Shown here in pieces: positions 9,081 to 17,818 of a stretch of 64,000 bases of DNA. The DNA comes from Hafnia alvei (lineage in GTDB: Bacteria > Pseudomonadota > Gammaproteobacteria > Enterobacterales > Enterobacteriaceae). Where the stretch lies: positions 1 to 64,000 of the forward strand of contig NZ_FMIQ01000059.1 in assembly GCF_900095695.1 (NCBI RefSeq), read 5' to 3'. The number at the start of each line of letters is the position of its first letter. Position 1 is the first letter of the stretch. The notes below the pieces were generated by a model. It saw only the letters and a program-made list of their open reading frames with translations, was not told the DNA's origin and did not search any database. The position numbers and the translations under genes were made by a program.

Positions 9081-10757
9081 ATGCGCGTGAACCCCATTGC
9101 AATCGGGCTGGATTTTGGTAGTGACTCAGTGCGTTCGCTCGCCGTAGATTGTGTGACCGGGCAAGAGTTAGATACCGAGGTCGTCTACTATCCACGCTGG
9201 AAAGAAGGACTATTTTGCGATGCGCCCGCCAACCAATTTCGCCACCATCCGCTCGACTACATTGAATCGCTCGAACAGGCGATAAAAGCCGTGGTAGCAA
9301 GGATGAGTGCGGAACAACACGCTGCGGTGGTCGGGATCGGCGTCGATTCTACCGGCTCGACGCCAGCACCGATTAATGATGACGGCGATGTGCTCGCGTT
9401 ACTGCCGGAGTTTGCCAATAACCCCAACGCGATGTTTGTATTGTGGAAAGACCATACCGCTATCGAAGAAGCCGAGGAGATCAACCAGCTATGCCGCAGC
9501 GGCACGTTCCCTGACTACACGCGCTATATCGGCGGCGTGTACTCGTCGGAGTGGTTTTGGGCGAAAATCCTACATATCAGCCGTCAAGATCGCGCGGTAT
9601 GTCAATCAGCAGCATCTTGGATTGAGTTATGTGACTGGGTACCTGCGCTGTTGTGCGGTAAACAGCAGCCGCATCAGTTAAAACGTGGACGTTGCAGCAC
9701 CGGACACAAAGCCCTTTGGCATCCCTCATGGGGAGGCGTTGCTCCACGCGAATTTCTTGAAGCGCTCGATCCCTGTCTTGGCGAAAAACTTCAACAGCCT
9801 CTGTTTAGTGAAACCTACACCGCAGATCTTCCGGTGGGGAAATTAAGCGATGAATGGGCACAGCGCTTAGGCCTCTCAACCGATGTAGTCCTTTCCGGCG
9901 GCGCATTTGACTGCCATATGGGTGCCGTTGGCGCGGGTGCGCAGCCGTATACGCTGGTGAAAGTGATTGGTACATCAACCTGCGACATTTTGATTGCCGA
10001 TCAACAGTTAATCGGCGATCGCACCATTGCCGGAATTTGCGGGCAGGTCGATGGCAGCGTGATCCCAGGCTATGTCGGGCTAGAGGCCGGCCAGTCGGCG
10101 TTTGGCGATATGTACGCTTGGTTCAGCCGTTTATTAACGTGGCCGCTGCATCAAGTCGCCAAACAACACCCCGAGCTGGCCCCACAGTTAGAAAGCACCA
10201 TCAAAAACTTATTACCGGCTCTCACCGAAGAGTGGGCCAAAGCCCCCCATCTTAATCACCTTCCTGTGGTTTTGGACTGGTTCAACGGCCGCCGCACGCC
10301 TTTTGCTAATCAGCGTCTGAAAGGCGTGATCGCCGATCTTAATTTAGGAACCGATGCGCCAGCCCTATTCGGCGGGTTTATTGCCGCAACGGCTTTTGGC
10401 GCACGCGCCATCATGGAGTGCTTTGAACATCAGGGCGTGCCGGTGGAAAACGTCCTGACGCTCGGAGGGATCGCGCGTAAATCACCGGTGATCATGCAGG
10501 TATGCTGCGATGTGATGAATCGCCCGGTGCAAATTGTTGCCTCCGATCAGTGCTGCGCATTGGGAGCCGCGATTTTTGCCGCCGTTGCCGCAGGCACCTA
10601 CCCCGACATCGCCACCGCCCAGCAGAACATGGCCAGCCAAGTTGAACGTACGTTACAACCAAATCCAGAGCGAGTGGCGCGTTTCCAGCAGCTTTACGAA
10701 CGTTATCAGCAGTGGTGTCAGAGCGCTGAGCCCTGCTACGCCGCCGTCAAACTTTAA
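9081..10757 (+). CDS. araB: ribulokinase AraB
   Basis: 558-residue FGGY-family sugar kinase that phosphorylates L-ribulose to L-ribulose 5-phosphate with ATP (E. coli AraB about 566). The N-terminal phosphate-binding loop reads [18 protein letters not shown] near residue 6. [14 protein letters not shown] near 87 and [14 protein letters not shown] near 124 belong to the sugar-binding lobe. [17 protein letters not shown] near 273 holds the catalytic aspartate region, and [16 protein letters not shown] and [19 protein letters not shown] are C-terminal nucleotide-domain motifs. The start at 9081 has ggagatagg upstream. It is followed after 26 bp by araA, and expression is expected to depend on AraC plus CRP. 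Confidence 0.97.
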   Translation: MRVNPIAIGLDFGSDSVRSLAVDCVTGQELDTEVVYYPRWKEGLFCDAPANQFRHHPLDYIESLEQAIKAVVARMSAEQHAAVVGIGVDSTGSTPAPINDDGDVLALLPEFANNPNAMFVLWKDHTAIEEAEEINQLCRSGTFPDYTRYIGGVYSSEWFWAKILHISRQDRAVCQSAASWIELCDWVPALLCGKQQPHQLKRGRCSTGHKALWHPSWGGVAPREFLEALDPCLGEKLQQPLFSETYTADLPVGKLSDEWAQRLGLSTDVVLSGGAFDCHMGAVGAGAQPYTLVKVIGTSTCDILIADQQLIGDRTIAGICGQVDGSVIPGYVGLEAGQSAFGDMYAWFSRLLTWPLHQVAKQHPELAPQLESTIKNLLPALTEEWAKAPHLNHLPVVLDWFNGRRTPFANQRLKGVIADLNLGTDAPALFGGFIAATAFGARAIMECFEHQGVPVENVLTLGGIARKSPVIMQVCCDVMNRPVQIVASDQCCALGAAIFAAVAAGTYPDIATAQQNMASQVERTLQPNPERVARFQQLYERYQQWCQSAEPCYAAVKL

Positions 10758-10783
10758 TCTCATTCAGAATTTACGGAGTCATC

Positions 10784-12286
10784 ATGCAACAGTTCCAACA
10801 AAGCGAAGTCTGGTTCGTCATCGGCAGCCAGCATTTATACGGCCAACGTACATTACAGCAGGTCAAAGAGCAGGCTGAAAAAGTGGTCGCCCATCTGAAT
10901 CAGAGCGGGTTGCCGGTCAAACTGGTGCAAAAACCGTTGGCGACGACGCCGGATGAAATCACGGCGCTATGCCGCGATGCAAACTATCAAGATAATTGTC
11001 TTGGCCTACTGGTTTGGCTACATACATTTTCGCCAGCGAAAATGTGGATCAACGGCCTCCGCCGCCTAGAGAAACCACTGCTGCAATTCCATACCCAGTT
11101 TAATGCCCAAATTCCGTGGGATAGCATGGATATGGACTTTATGAACCTCAATCAAACCGCACACGGGGGCCGAGAGTTCGGCTTTATCGGCGCGCGTATG
11201 CGTCAGCAGCACAGCGTTGTTGCCGGGCATTGGGAAGATCGACAGGCACAAGAAGGCATCGCACGTTGGATGCGCACGTGCGCTGCAAAACACGAAAGTC
11301 AGCATCTGAAAGTGGCACGTTTTGGCGATAATATGCGTGAGGTGGCGGTGACGGAAGGAAATAAAGTCAGCGCTCAAATTCAATTTGGCTATAGCGTGAA
11401 TGGCTATGCGCTGGGTGATTTGGAACAGGTGGTCAACGAAGTTAGCCATGGCGACATCAGCGCGCTGGTGGAAGAGTATGAAGCCAGCTATATCCTGACC
11501 GACGCCGTGAAAAACGGCGGTGCAAAACGCGAAAATCTGCTGGATGCCGCACGCCTTGAATTAGGTATAGAACGCTTCCTTCAGCAAGGCGGTTTTCATG
11601 CCTTTACCACCACATTTGAAAACCTCTATGGGCTAAAACAACTGCCTGGCTTAGCCTGCCAACGATTGATGCAAAAAGGCTATGGCTTTGGTGCCGAGGG
11701 CGATTGGAAAACCGCCGCCCTGTTGCGCATCATGAAAGTGATGGCGGCGGGCCTACCAGGCGGTACGTCTTTCATGGAGGATTACACCTACAATTTCCAG
11801 CCTGGAAACGATCTGGTGGTGGGATCGCATATGCTGGAAGTCTGTCCGTCAATAGCCAAAGAAGAAAAGCCGCTGCTGGATGTTCAGCATCTCGGCATTG
11901 GCGGTAAAGCCGACCCTGCTCGCCTGCTGTTTTCAACCCCTGCGGGCGCAGCGCTGAATGCCAGCCTGATTGATTTGGGCGATCGTTTCCGCCTCTTGGT
12001 TAACTGCGTAGATACCGTTGAACAGCCACGTGATTTACCAAAACTGCCTGTTGCACGCGCCATCTGGAAAGCCCAGCCGTCGTTAGCCACCGCGGCTGAA
12101 GCATGGATTTTGGCCGGAGGCGCGCATCATACGGTATTTACCCAAGCGCTAGACGTTGAGTATTTGCGCTTATATGCAGAAATGCACAATATCGAGTTCT
12201 TACTCATTGATAATTCCACCACGCTTCCCGCCTTTAAAAATGAGATCCGCTGGAATGAAATGTATTACATGTTGAACCGTAAATAA
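10784..12286 (+). CDS. araA: L-arabinose isomerase AraA
   Basis: 500 residues, the same length as E. coli AraA. It converts L-arabinose to L-ribulose in the cytoplasm with Mn2+. Landmarks include [20 protein letters not shown] near residue 8, [20 protein letters not shown] near 97, [20 protein letters not shown] near 278 (with the catalytic glutamate of the family), FMEDYTYNF near 330 and [20 protein letters not shown] near 445, whose histidines are metal ligands. A purine-rich acgga precedes the start. It is the last gene of the operon: the expected third enzyme, ribulose-5-phosphate epimerase (araD), is absent, and a terminator-like hairpin follows within 20 bp. Confidence 0.97.
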   Translation: MQQFQQSEVWFVIGSQHLYGQRTLQQVKEQAEKVVAHLNQSGLPVKLVQKPLATTPDEITALCRDANYQDNCLGLLVWLHTFSPAKMWINGLRRLEKPLLQFHTQFNAQIPWDSMDMDFMNLNQTAHGGREFGFIGARMRQQHSVVAGHWEDRQAQEGIARWMRTCAAKHESQHLKVARFGDNMREVAVTEGNKVSAQIQFGYSVNGYALGDLEQVVNEVSHGDISALVEEYEASYILTDAVKNGGAKRENLLDAARLELGIERFLQQGGFHAFTTTFENLYGLKQLPGLACQRLMQKGYGFGAEGDWKTAALLRIMKVMAAGLPGGTSFMEDYTYNFQPGNDLVVGSHMLEVCPSIAKEEKPLLDVQHLGIGGKADPARLLFSTPAGAALNASLIDLGDRFRLLVNCVDTVEQPRDLPKLPVARAIWKAQPSLATAAEAWILAGGAHHTVFTQALDVEYLRLYAEMHNIEFLLIDNSTTLPAFKNEIRWNEMYYMLNRK

Positions 12287-12637
12287 CTCATCACGCAATA
12301 TAAAATGGCAGCACAGTGGTTATAACTGTGATTGCCATTTTTTATGGTCTCGCACAACGAAACCACGTGCAAACAGCAATCGTGAATATAAAAACACGCC
12401 ACGCGAAATTGAGTACTTCATTTTGTTTGAAAGTATTTTACACTATTTAATTAGCCGAAAATTATCTTGAACCTGCCCGCCGTCGATATATTAGACAGGC
12501 GATCAGCGTGTTACTTGTTAAATTATAACCTTTTTTTAATTATGTAACACGTATCACTAATATTGTACTAGACAGATGGTTTTCACTACATATACTGGAA
12601 ACTCTTCTGTTATCCTTCCTGTTGATGAACATATAAA
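12287..12637. other. gene-free spacer between araA and cnu
   Basis: 351 bp. It contains the araA terminator at its left end and then AT-rich sequence that must include the cnu promoter. No araD or blr remnant and no clear operator was recognised. Confidence 0.6.
12302..12343 (+). terminator. araBA transcription terminator
   Basis: aaaatggca pairs with tgccatttt, extended by acagt/actgt inside the stem with short internal bulges, followed by a T-run. It lies 15 bp after the araA stop and indicates that the operon ends at araA. Confidence 0.75.
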
Positions 12638-12853
12638 ATGAACGTAAATGATTATCTGCTAAAGTTCCGCAGAGTTAGCACACTGGAAAGCTTAGAAAAA
12701 CTCTTTGATCATCTTAATTACTCTCTCATTGAGGATGAGGAAATTATTAATATGTATCGTGCTGCCGATCATCGCCGCGCAGAATTAGCCAGCGGCGGCC
12801 GCTTATATGATGTGGGCTGTGTGCCTAAAGAGATCTGGCGCTACGTTCAATAA
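12638..12853 (+). CDS. cnu: OriC-binding nucleoid-associated protein Cnu (Hha/YmoA family)
   Basis: 71 residues, exactly the length of E. coli Cnu (YdgT), which it matches throughout: [40 protein letters not shown] and the C-terminal EIWRYVQ. Cnu is a small all-helical paralogue of Hha. It has no DNA-binding domain of its own but binds the H-NS dimerisation region and modulates silencing of AT-rich, acquired genes. A stem (aaccgcatt/aatgcggtt, 12862-12903) follows the stop and may terminate it. In E. coli cnu sits between ydgJ and ydgK-rsx. Here arabinose genes are inserted on the left, and yedA and fhs on the right. Confidence 0.95.
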   Translation: MNVNDYLLKFRRVSTLESLEKLFDHLNYSLIEDEEIINMYRAADHRRAELASGGRLYDVGCVPKEIWRYVQ

Positions 12854-12861
12854 AAATTATT

Positions 12862-12908
12862 AACCGCATTATATTGCCGTTGGCTATTCGTTTGAATGCG
12901 GTTTCACT
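12862..12908 (+). terminator. possible cnu terminator
   Basis: Perfect 9-bp inverted repeat aaccgcatt/aatgcggtt separated by 24 nt, starting 9 bp after the cnu stop and followed by tcacttt. The loop is long and the T-run poor, so termination is only likely. Confidence 0.45.
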
Positions 12909-12951
12909 TTAACGTTTGGTGCTAAAGTGAACGTATTTTTTGTTATCATCA

Positions 12952-12970
12952 GACAATAAACTTTATTGTC
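12952..12970. promoter_or_regulatory. 19-bp perfect palindrome upstream of yedA
   Basis: gacaataaa-c-tttattgtc is a perfect 9-bp dyad with a single central base, about 125 bp before the yedA start. It is too AT-rich and too short in the loop to be a terminator and looks like an operator. I do not recognise the cognate regulator. Confidence 0.5.
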
Positions 12971-13096
12971 GTGGCCTTATAGCTAATTCCCTTTAAATTC
13001 ATTTCATTAATAAGCAAAAAGCATGAGAAAAGAGTACTTACTCAGCCCATTTTAGCGTTTACTGGCTGCTTATTTTTGCCAAGGATAATGCTTACT

Positions 13097-13984
13097 ATGC
13101 TCTCTCGTGCTGCCACCTTTCTCCCACTCATTGGCTCATTATTTGCCCTGTATATTATTTGGGGTTCTACTTACTTTGTCATTCGTCTTGGCGTGGAAAG
13201 TTGGCCACCATTAATGATGGCCGGCGTGCGGTTTCTCTGTGCTGGCCTAGTAATGCTTACGTTTCTCCGTCTACGCGGCCACAAAATGCCAAGCGGTCGT
13301 CCTCTATTAAACGCCGCCATCATCGGTATTTTGCTGCTGGCAGCCGGCAACGGCGCTGTGACCGTGGCTGAGCATCAAGATGTTCCCTCCGGGATTGCGG
13401 CGGTCATGGTGGCCACCGTTCCCCTTTTCACCCTGTGCTTTAGTCGAATGTACGGAATGCCAACGCGTTGGTTAGAGTGGCTGGGGATTGCAATTGGCCT
13501 GTGTGGCATTATTTTGCTCAACAGCGGCGGGCATTTAAGCGGCAATCCGTGGATGGCGCTGCTTATTTTAGCGGGTTCAATGACGTGGGCGTTCGGCTCA
13601 GTGTGGGGTTCTCGCGTTGAGTTACCGGCAGGCCTGATGGCTGGAGCCATTGAAATGCTCACCGCTGGGATAGTCTTACTTATCGCCAGCGCCATAGCCG
13701 GTGAACGTATGACGCAAATGCCAAGCCTACAGGGTATTTTGGCGGTAAGTTATCTGGCGGTTTTCGGCTCTCTGATCGCGATTAGCGCGTATATGTTTTT
13801 GATTCGTAACGTTCGCCCCGCCGTTGCCACCAGCTATGCCTACGTTAACCCGGTAGTCGCCGTGTTGTTAGGTACTGGTTTGGGCGGTGAAACGCTGTCG
13901 TCAACCGAATGGCTTGCGCTGTGTGTCATTATCGTCGCAGTTCTTCTGGTGACACTGGGCAAATATCTCCTGCCACAACATTGA
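13097..13984 (+). CDS. yedA: EamA/DMT-family exporter YedA
   Basis: 295 residues with ten predicted membrane helices in two EamA repeats, typical of drug/metabolite transporters. It matches E. coli YedA closely: ALYIIWGSTYFVIRLGVESW near residue 17, EHQDVPSGIAAVMVATVPLF near 90, LLNSGGHLSGNPW near 140 and TSYAYVNPVVAVLLGTGLGG near 250. The substrate is unsettled; the family exports amino acids, aromatic compounds or other metabolites. The start at 13097 is favoured because aagga lies about 11 bases upstream and the N-terminus then aligns with YedA. The ATG at 13088 and a TTG at 13076 are alternatives. In E. coli yedA lies elsewhere on the chromosome, so its place here is a rearrangement. Confidence 0.92.
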   Translation: MLSRAATFLPLIGSLFALYIIWGSTYFVIRLGVESWPPLMMAGVRFLCAGLVMLTFLRLRGHKMPSGRPLLNAAIIGILLLAAGNGAVTVAEHQDVPSGIAAVMVATVPLFTLCFSRMYGMPTRWLEWLGIAIGLCGIILLNSGGHLSGNPWMALLILAGSMTWAFGSVWGSRVELPAGLMAGAIEMLTAGIVLLIASAIAGERMTQMPSLQGILAVSYLAVFGSLIAISAYMFLIRNVRPAVATSYAYVNPVVAVLLGTGLGGETLSSTEWLALCVIIVAVLLVTLGKYLLPQH

Positions 13985-13993
13985 TTTCTCGCA

Positions 13994-14009
13994 GAGTAAA
14001 CGTTTGCGT
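13994..14009 (+). promoter_or_regulatory. PurR-like operator upstream of fhs
   Basis: gagtaaacgtttgcgt matches the PurR consensus ACGCAAACGTTTGCGT at 13 of 16 positions, with a perfect right half and an intact central aaacgttt. It lies 129 bp before the fhs start. PurR with hypoxanthine or guanine represses purine and one-carbon genes, and fhs makes 10-formyl-tetrahydrofolate for purine synthesis, so the site makes biological sense. purR itself is at 45.6-46.6 kb. Confidence 0.75.
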
Positions 14010-14137
14010 AGTGTGAAATATTACGCGCGAAAAATGCGTGTCGGACGGTATTCTTCATTGAGTGTACTGCCCGATAGCCTATAATCGTCGCCATTAACCT
14101 GTTTGCCTTTACCTGTTTTTGCAAGGATCACGACCCC

Positions 14138-15865
14138 ATGACGTCCCTCCCCGAACAGATGCATGCTCCTCAGTTAAAACCTATCGCCCAGATCGCTGAA
14201 CGACTGGGGATCCCATCGACACATTTGATCCCCTATGGCCACTACGCGGCCAAAATAGACATCAAGGCAATTAGACCCGAGCAAGGTACTGGCCAGTTAG
14301 TGTTGGTTTCCAGTATTACGCCAACGCCATTAGGTGAAGGTAAAACCGTCACCACTATCGGCTTAAGCCAAGGGCTGAACTTTATTGGCAAAAAAGCACT
14401 GGCGTGTATTCGTCAACCGAGCCTTGGCCCCGTGTTCGGGGTGAAAGGTGGTGCAGCCGGCGGCGGCGTGGCACAGGTCCTGCCCATGGAGCAGCTCAAT
14501 CTGCATCTCACCGGCGATATTCATGCTATCACTGCGGCACATAATCTGGCTGCCGCCGCGCTGGATGCCCGTCTGTTCCATGAACAGCGCTTGGGCGAAA
14601 AGTTTACTGAACATACCGGATTAAAACGTCTGGATATCGACCCTGAACACGTTGTGTGGAAACGCGTGATTGACCATAACGATCGTGCGCTTCGCAGCAT
14701 AGATATCGGCGTGGGCGGCGGTAACAATGGCGTTCCGCGTCATGACGGGTTTGATATCACCGCCGCGTCGGAGCTGATGGCCATCTTGGCGCTTTCAGAA
14801 AGTTTGGCCGATATGCGTCAGCGCATTGGGCGCATTATTTTGGCCTATACGTTACAGGGTCACGCCATTACCACCGAGGATCTGGAAGTGGCTGGCGCAA
14901 TGACTGTATTAATGAAAGAAGCCATTCATCCAACGTTAATGCAAACCAGTGAAAACACGCCGGTGCTCATCCACGCAGGGCCATTTGCGAATATTGCCCA
15001 CGGTAACTCTTCGGTTCTAGCCGATCGTCTTGCCCTACAGCTGGCAGATTATGTGGTGACCGAAGCCGGCTTTGGTTCCGATATGGGCATGGAGAAGTTC
15101 TTTAATATCAAATCTCGCCAGTCGGGTATCAAACCCTCTTGCGTTGTATTGGTTGCTACGCTGCGCAGTTTAAAAGCCAACAGCGGCAAGTTTAATATGA
15201 AACCGGGACAGTCTTTGCCGGAAGAAGTTAAGCATGCCAACCTACCTTTGCTGGTCGAAGGCGCGAGCAATTTAGCCTGGCATATCGGCAACGCGTCCCG
15301 TTATGGATTACCGGTCGTCGTGGCTATCAATCACTTCCCAGAAGACAGCGCGGAAGAGCTGGATTTCATTCGCCAATTCGCGATGGAACATGGTGCTTTC
15401 GGGGTTGAAATCAGCGATGCATTCTCTGCGGGCGGCAAAGGCACGGCCCAGCTAGCCGAATGTGTTACTGCGGCCTGCCGTACCGGCGGCGAAGTGTCAT
15501 TACTTTATCCTGATGACATGTCTCTGGCGGATAAATTGCAGACGCTGGCAAAAAATGGCTACGGCGCATTACGAGCTGAATTAACCCCAGCGGCACAGGC
15601 CACATTGCAGCAGCTTGAGCTGGCTGGATTTGGTCACCTGCCACTGTGCATGGCAAAAACACCGCTCTCAATCAGTGCCGATCCGGCCCTAAAAAATGTG
15701 CCGCGTGATTTCATTCTGCCTGTCACCGATCTGAAAGTATCAGCTGGCGCCGGTTTTACTCGTGTTTATGCCGGAAACATTATGACCATGCCGGGGCTTA
15801 GCACCTTACCCGCCTACCGTCATATTGATATCGATAGCGCGGGAAATATCGTCGGACTGAGTTGA
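14138..15865 (+). CDS. fhs: formate--tetrahydrofolate ligase
   Basis: 575 residues. The enzyme joins formate to tetrahydrofolate with ATP to give 10-formyl-tetrahydrofolate, a one-carbon donor for purines and for initiator tRNA. The whole family chain is visible. The P-loop segment is [20 protein letters not shown] near residue 62. Next come [19 protein letters not shown] near 93 and [20 protein letters not shown] near 117. [20 protein letters not shown] is near 370, and [17 protein letters not shown] is near the end. E. coli K-12 lacks this gene, so its presence separates this genome from Escherichia. aagga lies about 11 bases before the ATG. It is monocistronic, with a PurR-like operator upstream. 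Confidence 0.97.
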   Translation: MTSLPEQMHAPQLKPIAQIAERLGIPSTHLIPYGHYAAKIDIKAIRPEQGTGQLVLVSSITPTPLGEGKTVTTIGLSQGLNFIGKKALACIRQPSLGPVFGVKGGAAGGGVAQVLPMEQLNLHLTGDIHAITAAHNLAAAALDARLFHEQRLGEKFTEHTGLKRLDIDPEHVVWKRVIDHNDRALRSIDIGVGGGNNGVPRHDGFDITAASELMAILALSESLADMRQRIGRIILAYTLQGHAITTEDLEVAGAMTVLMKEAIHPTLMQTSENTPVLIHAGPFANIAHGNSSVLADRLALQLADYVVTEAGFGSDMGMEKFFNIKSRQSGIKPSCVVLVATLRSLKANSGKFNMKPGQSLPEEVKHANLPLLVEGASNLAWHIGNASRYGLPVVVAINHFPEDSAEELDFIRQFAMEHGAFGVEISDAFSAGGKGTAQLAECVTAACRTGGEVSLLYPDDMSLADKLQTLAKNGYGALRAELTPAAQATLQQLELAGFGHLPLCMAKTPLSISADPALKNVPRDFILPVTDLKVSAGAGFTRVYAGNIMTMPGLSTLPAYRHIDIDSAGNIVGLS

Positions 15866-16057
15866 TGAAATAATTAAGTTACGCCGTAACATTGAAGAAA
15901 TTATCGTCATTTCGTGCATGCCGTGACCCGTTGACGGCTCGGCAGCACGATATCGATGATAGCGCTTCAATTAGCCTGTATGATGCGTAACGCTGAATTT
16001 GGGATTTAACGTGACGAGCTATGTTGAAAACAGGCTATGTCAAATGAAGGTAGCAAT

Positions 16058-16489
16058 ATGAAAACAAAACGGATTGGTGGCTGGCTGGTTGCGCCGCTGG
16101 CTTACATGATTGTCTCTTTGCTGTCGTCCAGTCTGATGCTGATTATCTTTTTGATGACGATCATACAGCCGGCCAGTCGCAGTCAGTTGCTTTCGCATAG
16201 CCCCACGTTTTCCAGCCAGTGGATGCTGTCGTTTGCTATCACCGTGATCGTCTGGGCCTTCACGCTGTTTAATCTGTATCTTTTTGGCAAACGCTCACGC
16301 CGCTTCCCTAAATTTTTCATTTTATGGCTGCTGGTGATGGTGCTTTTAGCGTTGAAATCCTTTGCGTTTTCTCCCGTTACCGACGCCTCGGCGGTACGTA
16401 ATATGGTGATGCCGCTATTGGCTGCCGCTATTTTTGTTCCTTATATCAAGCGCTCAAGCCGCGTACGCGATACGTTTATTGAGCCGTAA
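16058..16489 (+). CDS. ydgK: DUF2569 inner-membrane protein YdgK
   Basis: 143 residues beginning MKTKRIGGWLVAPLAYMI from the ATG at 16058, which has aagg seven bases upstream. An earlier in-frame ATG (16037) has no ribosome site. Four hydrophobic segments are visible, with a short cytoplasmic tail rich in arginine and serine. YdgK of E. coli is the small membrane protein directly upstream of rsxA; its function is not known. The GGWL-x-APL opening is characteristic of DUF2569. It lies 154 bp before rsxA, far enough for a separate rsx promoter. Confidence 0.85.
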   Translation: MKTKRIGGWLVAPLAYMIVSLLSSSLMLIIFLMTIIQPASRSQLLSHSPTFSSQWMLSFAITVIVWAFTLFNLYLFGKRSRRFPKFFILWLLVMVLLALKSFAFSPVTDASAVRNMVMPLLAAAIFVPYIKRSSRVRDTFIEP

Positions 16490-16643
16490 TTAGGCTGTTT
16501 TATCGGCGTTCAGTACTCCCTCATTCGAGTTAATTCGCAATAAATCGAATAACCTTGTACTTGATCTGTTGTCGTCCGGCGGCTAAATCCCGATAATACG
16601 GCGGTTTTTCTTCGTCTACTGTTTTTCTTGCTAGGTTTAGTTG

Positions 16644-17225
16644 ATGACCGATTATTTGCTGTTACTGGTCGGTACCGTTCTGGTCAATAACTTTGTTTTA
16701 GTTAAGTTTCTCGGCTTATGTCCATTTATGGGCGTGTCTAAAAAGCTGGAAACGGCCATTGGTATGGGGCTGGCAACCACCTTTGTACTCACCCTCGCCT
16801 CTGTTTGCGCGTGGGCGGTTAATGAATTCATTCTGGTGCCGCTGGCGCTAGGATATTTGCGTACCTTAACCTTTATCTTGGTGATTGCCGTTGTGGTGCA
16901 GTTCACCGAGCTGGTGGTACGTAAAACAAGCCCTGCGCTGTATCGACTGCTCGGTATCTTCCTGCCGCTGATTACAACTAACTGCGCCGTGCTTGGCGTG
17001 GCGCTGCTTAACGTCAACCAGTCGCATAACTTTATGCAGTCTGCTGTTTATGGCTTTAGCGCCGCTGCCGGCTTCTCACTGGTGATGGTTCTGTTTGCCG
17101 CGATCCGTGAACGTTTAGCCGTGGCTGACGTACCCGCGCCGTTTCGTGGCTCATCTATTGCACTGATTACCGCCGGACTGATGTCCCTTGCGTTTATGGG
17201 CTTTACCGGGTTGGTGAAATTCTAA
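16644..17225 (+). CDS. rsxA: electron transport complex subunit RsxA
   Basis: 193 residues with six membrane helices, homologous to RnfA/NqrE. The Rsx complex is an inner-membrane, NADH-linked electron carrier that keeps the SoxR iron-sulfur cluster reduced, switching the superoxide response off. Landmarks are [20 protein letters not shown] near residue 15 and [19 protein letters not shown] near 105, each with the cysteine that coordinates the membrane 2Fe-2S centre shared by RsxA and RsxE. The true start is the ATG at 16644, not the TTG before it. Its stop overlaps the rsxB start (taatg), opening the compact rsxABCDGE-nth operon. Confidence 0.97.
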   Translation: MTDYLLLLVGTVLVNNFVLVKFLGLCPFMGVSKKLETAIGMGLATTFVLTLASVCAWAVNEFILVPLALGYLRTLTFILVIAVVVQFTELVVRKTSPALYRLLGIFLPLITTNCAVLGVALLNVNQSHNFMQSAVYGFSAAAGFSLVMVLFAAIRERLAVADVPAPFRGSSIALITAGLMSLAFMGFTGLVKF

Positions 17226-17818
17226 TGTCGTCGTTGTGGATTGCTATTTGTGCCGTCGGCGCTATCGCGCTGGTTTCCGGTATCGTGCTCGGCTTTGCCG
17301 CGCGCCGTTTTAAAGTTGATGCTGACCCTATCGTTGAACAGATCGACGCTATCCTGCCGCAAAGCCAATGTGGTCAATGCGGGCACCCTGGCTGTCGCCC
17401 GTACGCCGAAGCTGTTTCAAGCGGTGGCGAAAAAATTAATCGTTGCGCCCCAGGCGGCGAGCAGGTGATGTTGAAGATCGCCGAACTGCTCGCGGTAGAC
17501 CCTCAGCCTTTAGACGGCGAAGCCGCCCAGTCTGAGCCGGTGCGTCAGGTGGCACTGATTGATGAAGAGAACTGCATCGGCTGTACCAAATGCATTCAAG
17601 CCTGCCCCGTTGATGCCATCGTTGGCGCAACACGCGCCATGCATACAGTAGTGAGCGATCTGTGCACCGGTTGTAATCTGTGCGTCGCGCCTTGCCCAAC
17701 CGACTGCATCACGTTAGTGCCGGTACCGACCACCACGGCAAACTGGAAATGGGACCTAAACACCATTCCGGTCAGAACAATTTCCGTAAATGAACGCGAA
17801 GTGGAACACCATGTTTAA
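17225..17818 (+). CDS. rsxB: electron transport complex iron-sulfur subunit RsxB
   Basis: 197 residues. An N-terminal membrane anchor is followed by a domain with [15 protein letters not shown] near residue 50, which binds one 4Fe-4S cluster. A bacterial ferredoxin domain with two clusters follows: [16 protein letters not shown] near 118 and [16 protein letters not shown] near 148. It passes electrons towards the membrane subunits of the SoxR-reducing complex. The start codon overlaps the rsxA stop by one base, and its last eight bases overlap rsxC, so translation of the three genes is probably coupled. Length is close to E. coli RsxB (about 192). Confidence 0.97.
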   Translation: MSSLWIAICAVGAIALVSGIVLGFAARRFKVDADPIVEQIDAILPQSQCGQCGHPGCRPYAEAVSSGGEKINRCAPGGEQVMLKIAELLAVDPQPLDGEAAQSEPVRQVALIDEENCIGCTKCIQACPVDAIVGATRAMHTVVSDLCTGCNLCVAPCPTDCITLVPVPTTTANWKWDLNTIPVRTISVNEREVEHHV

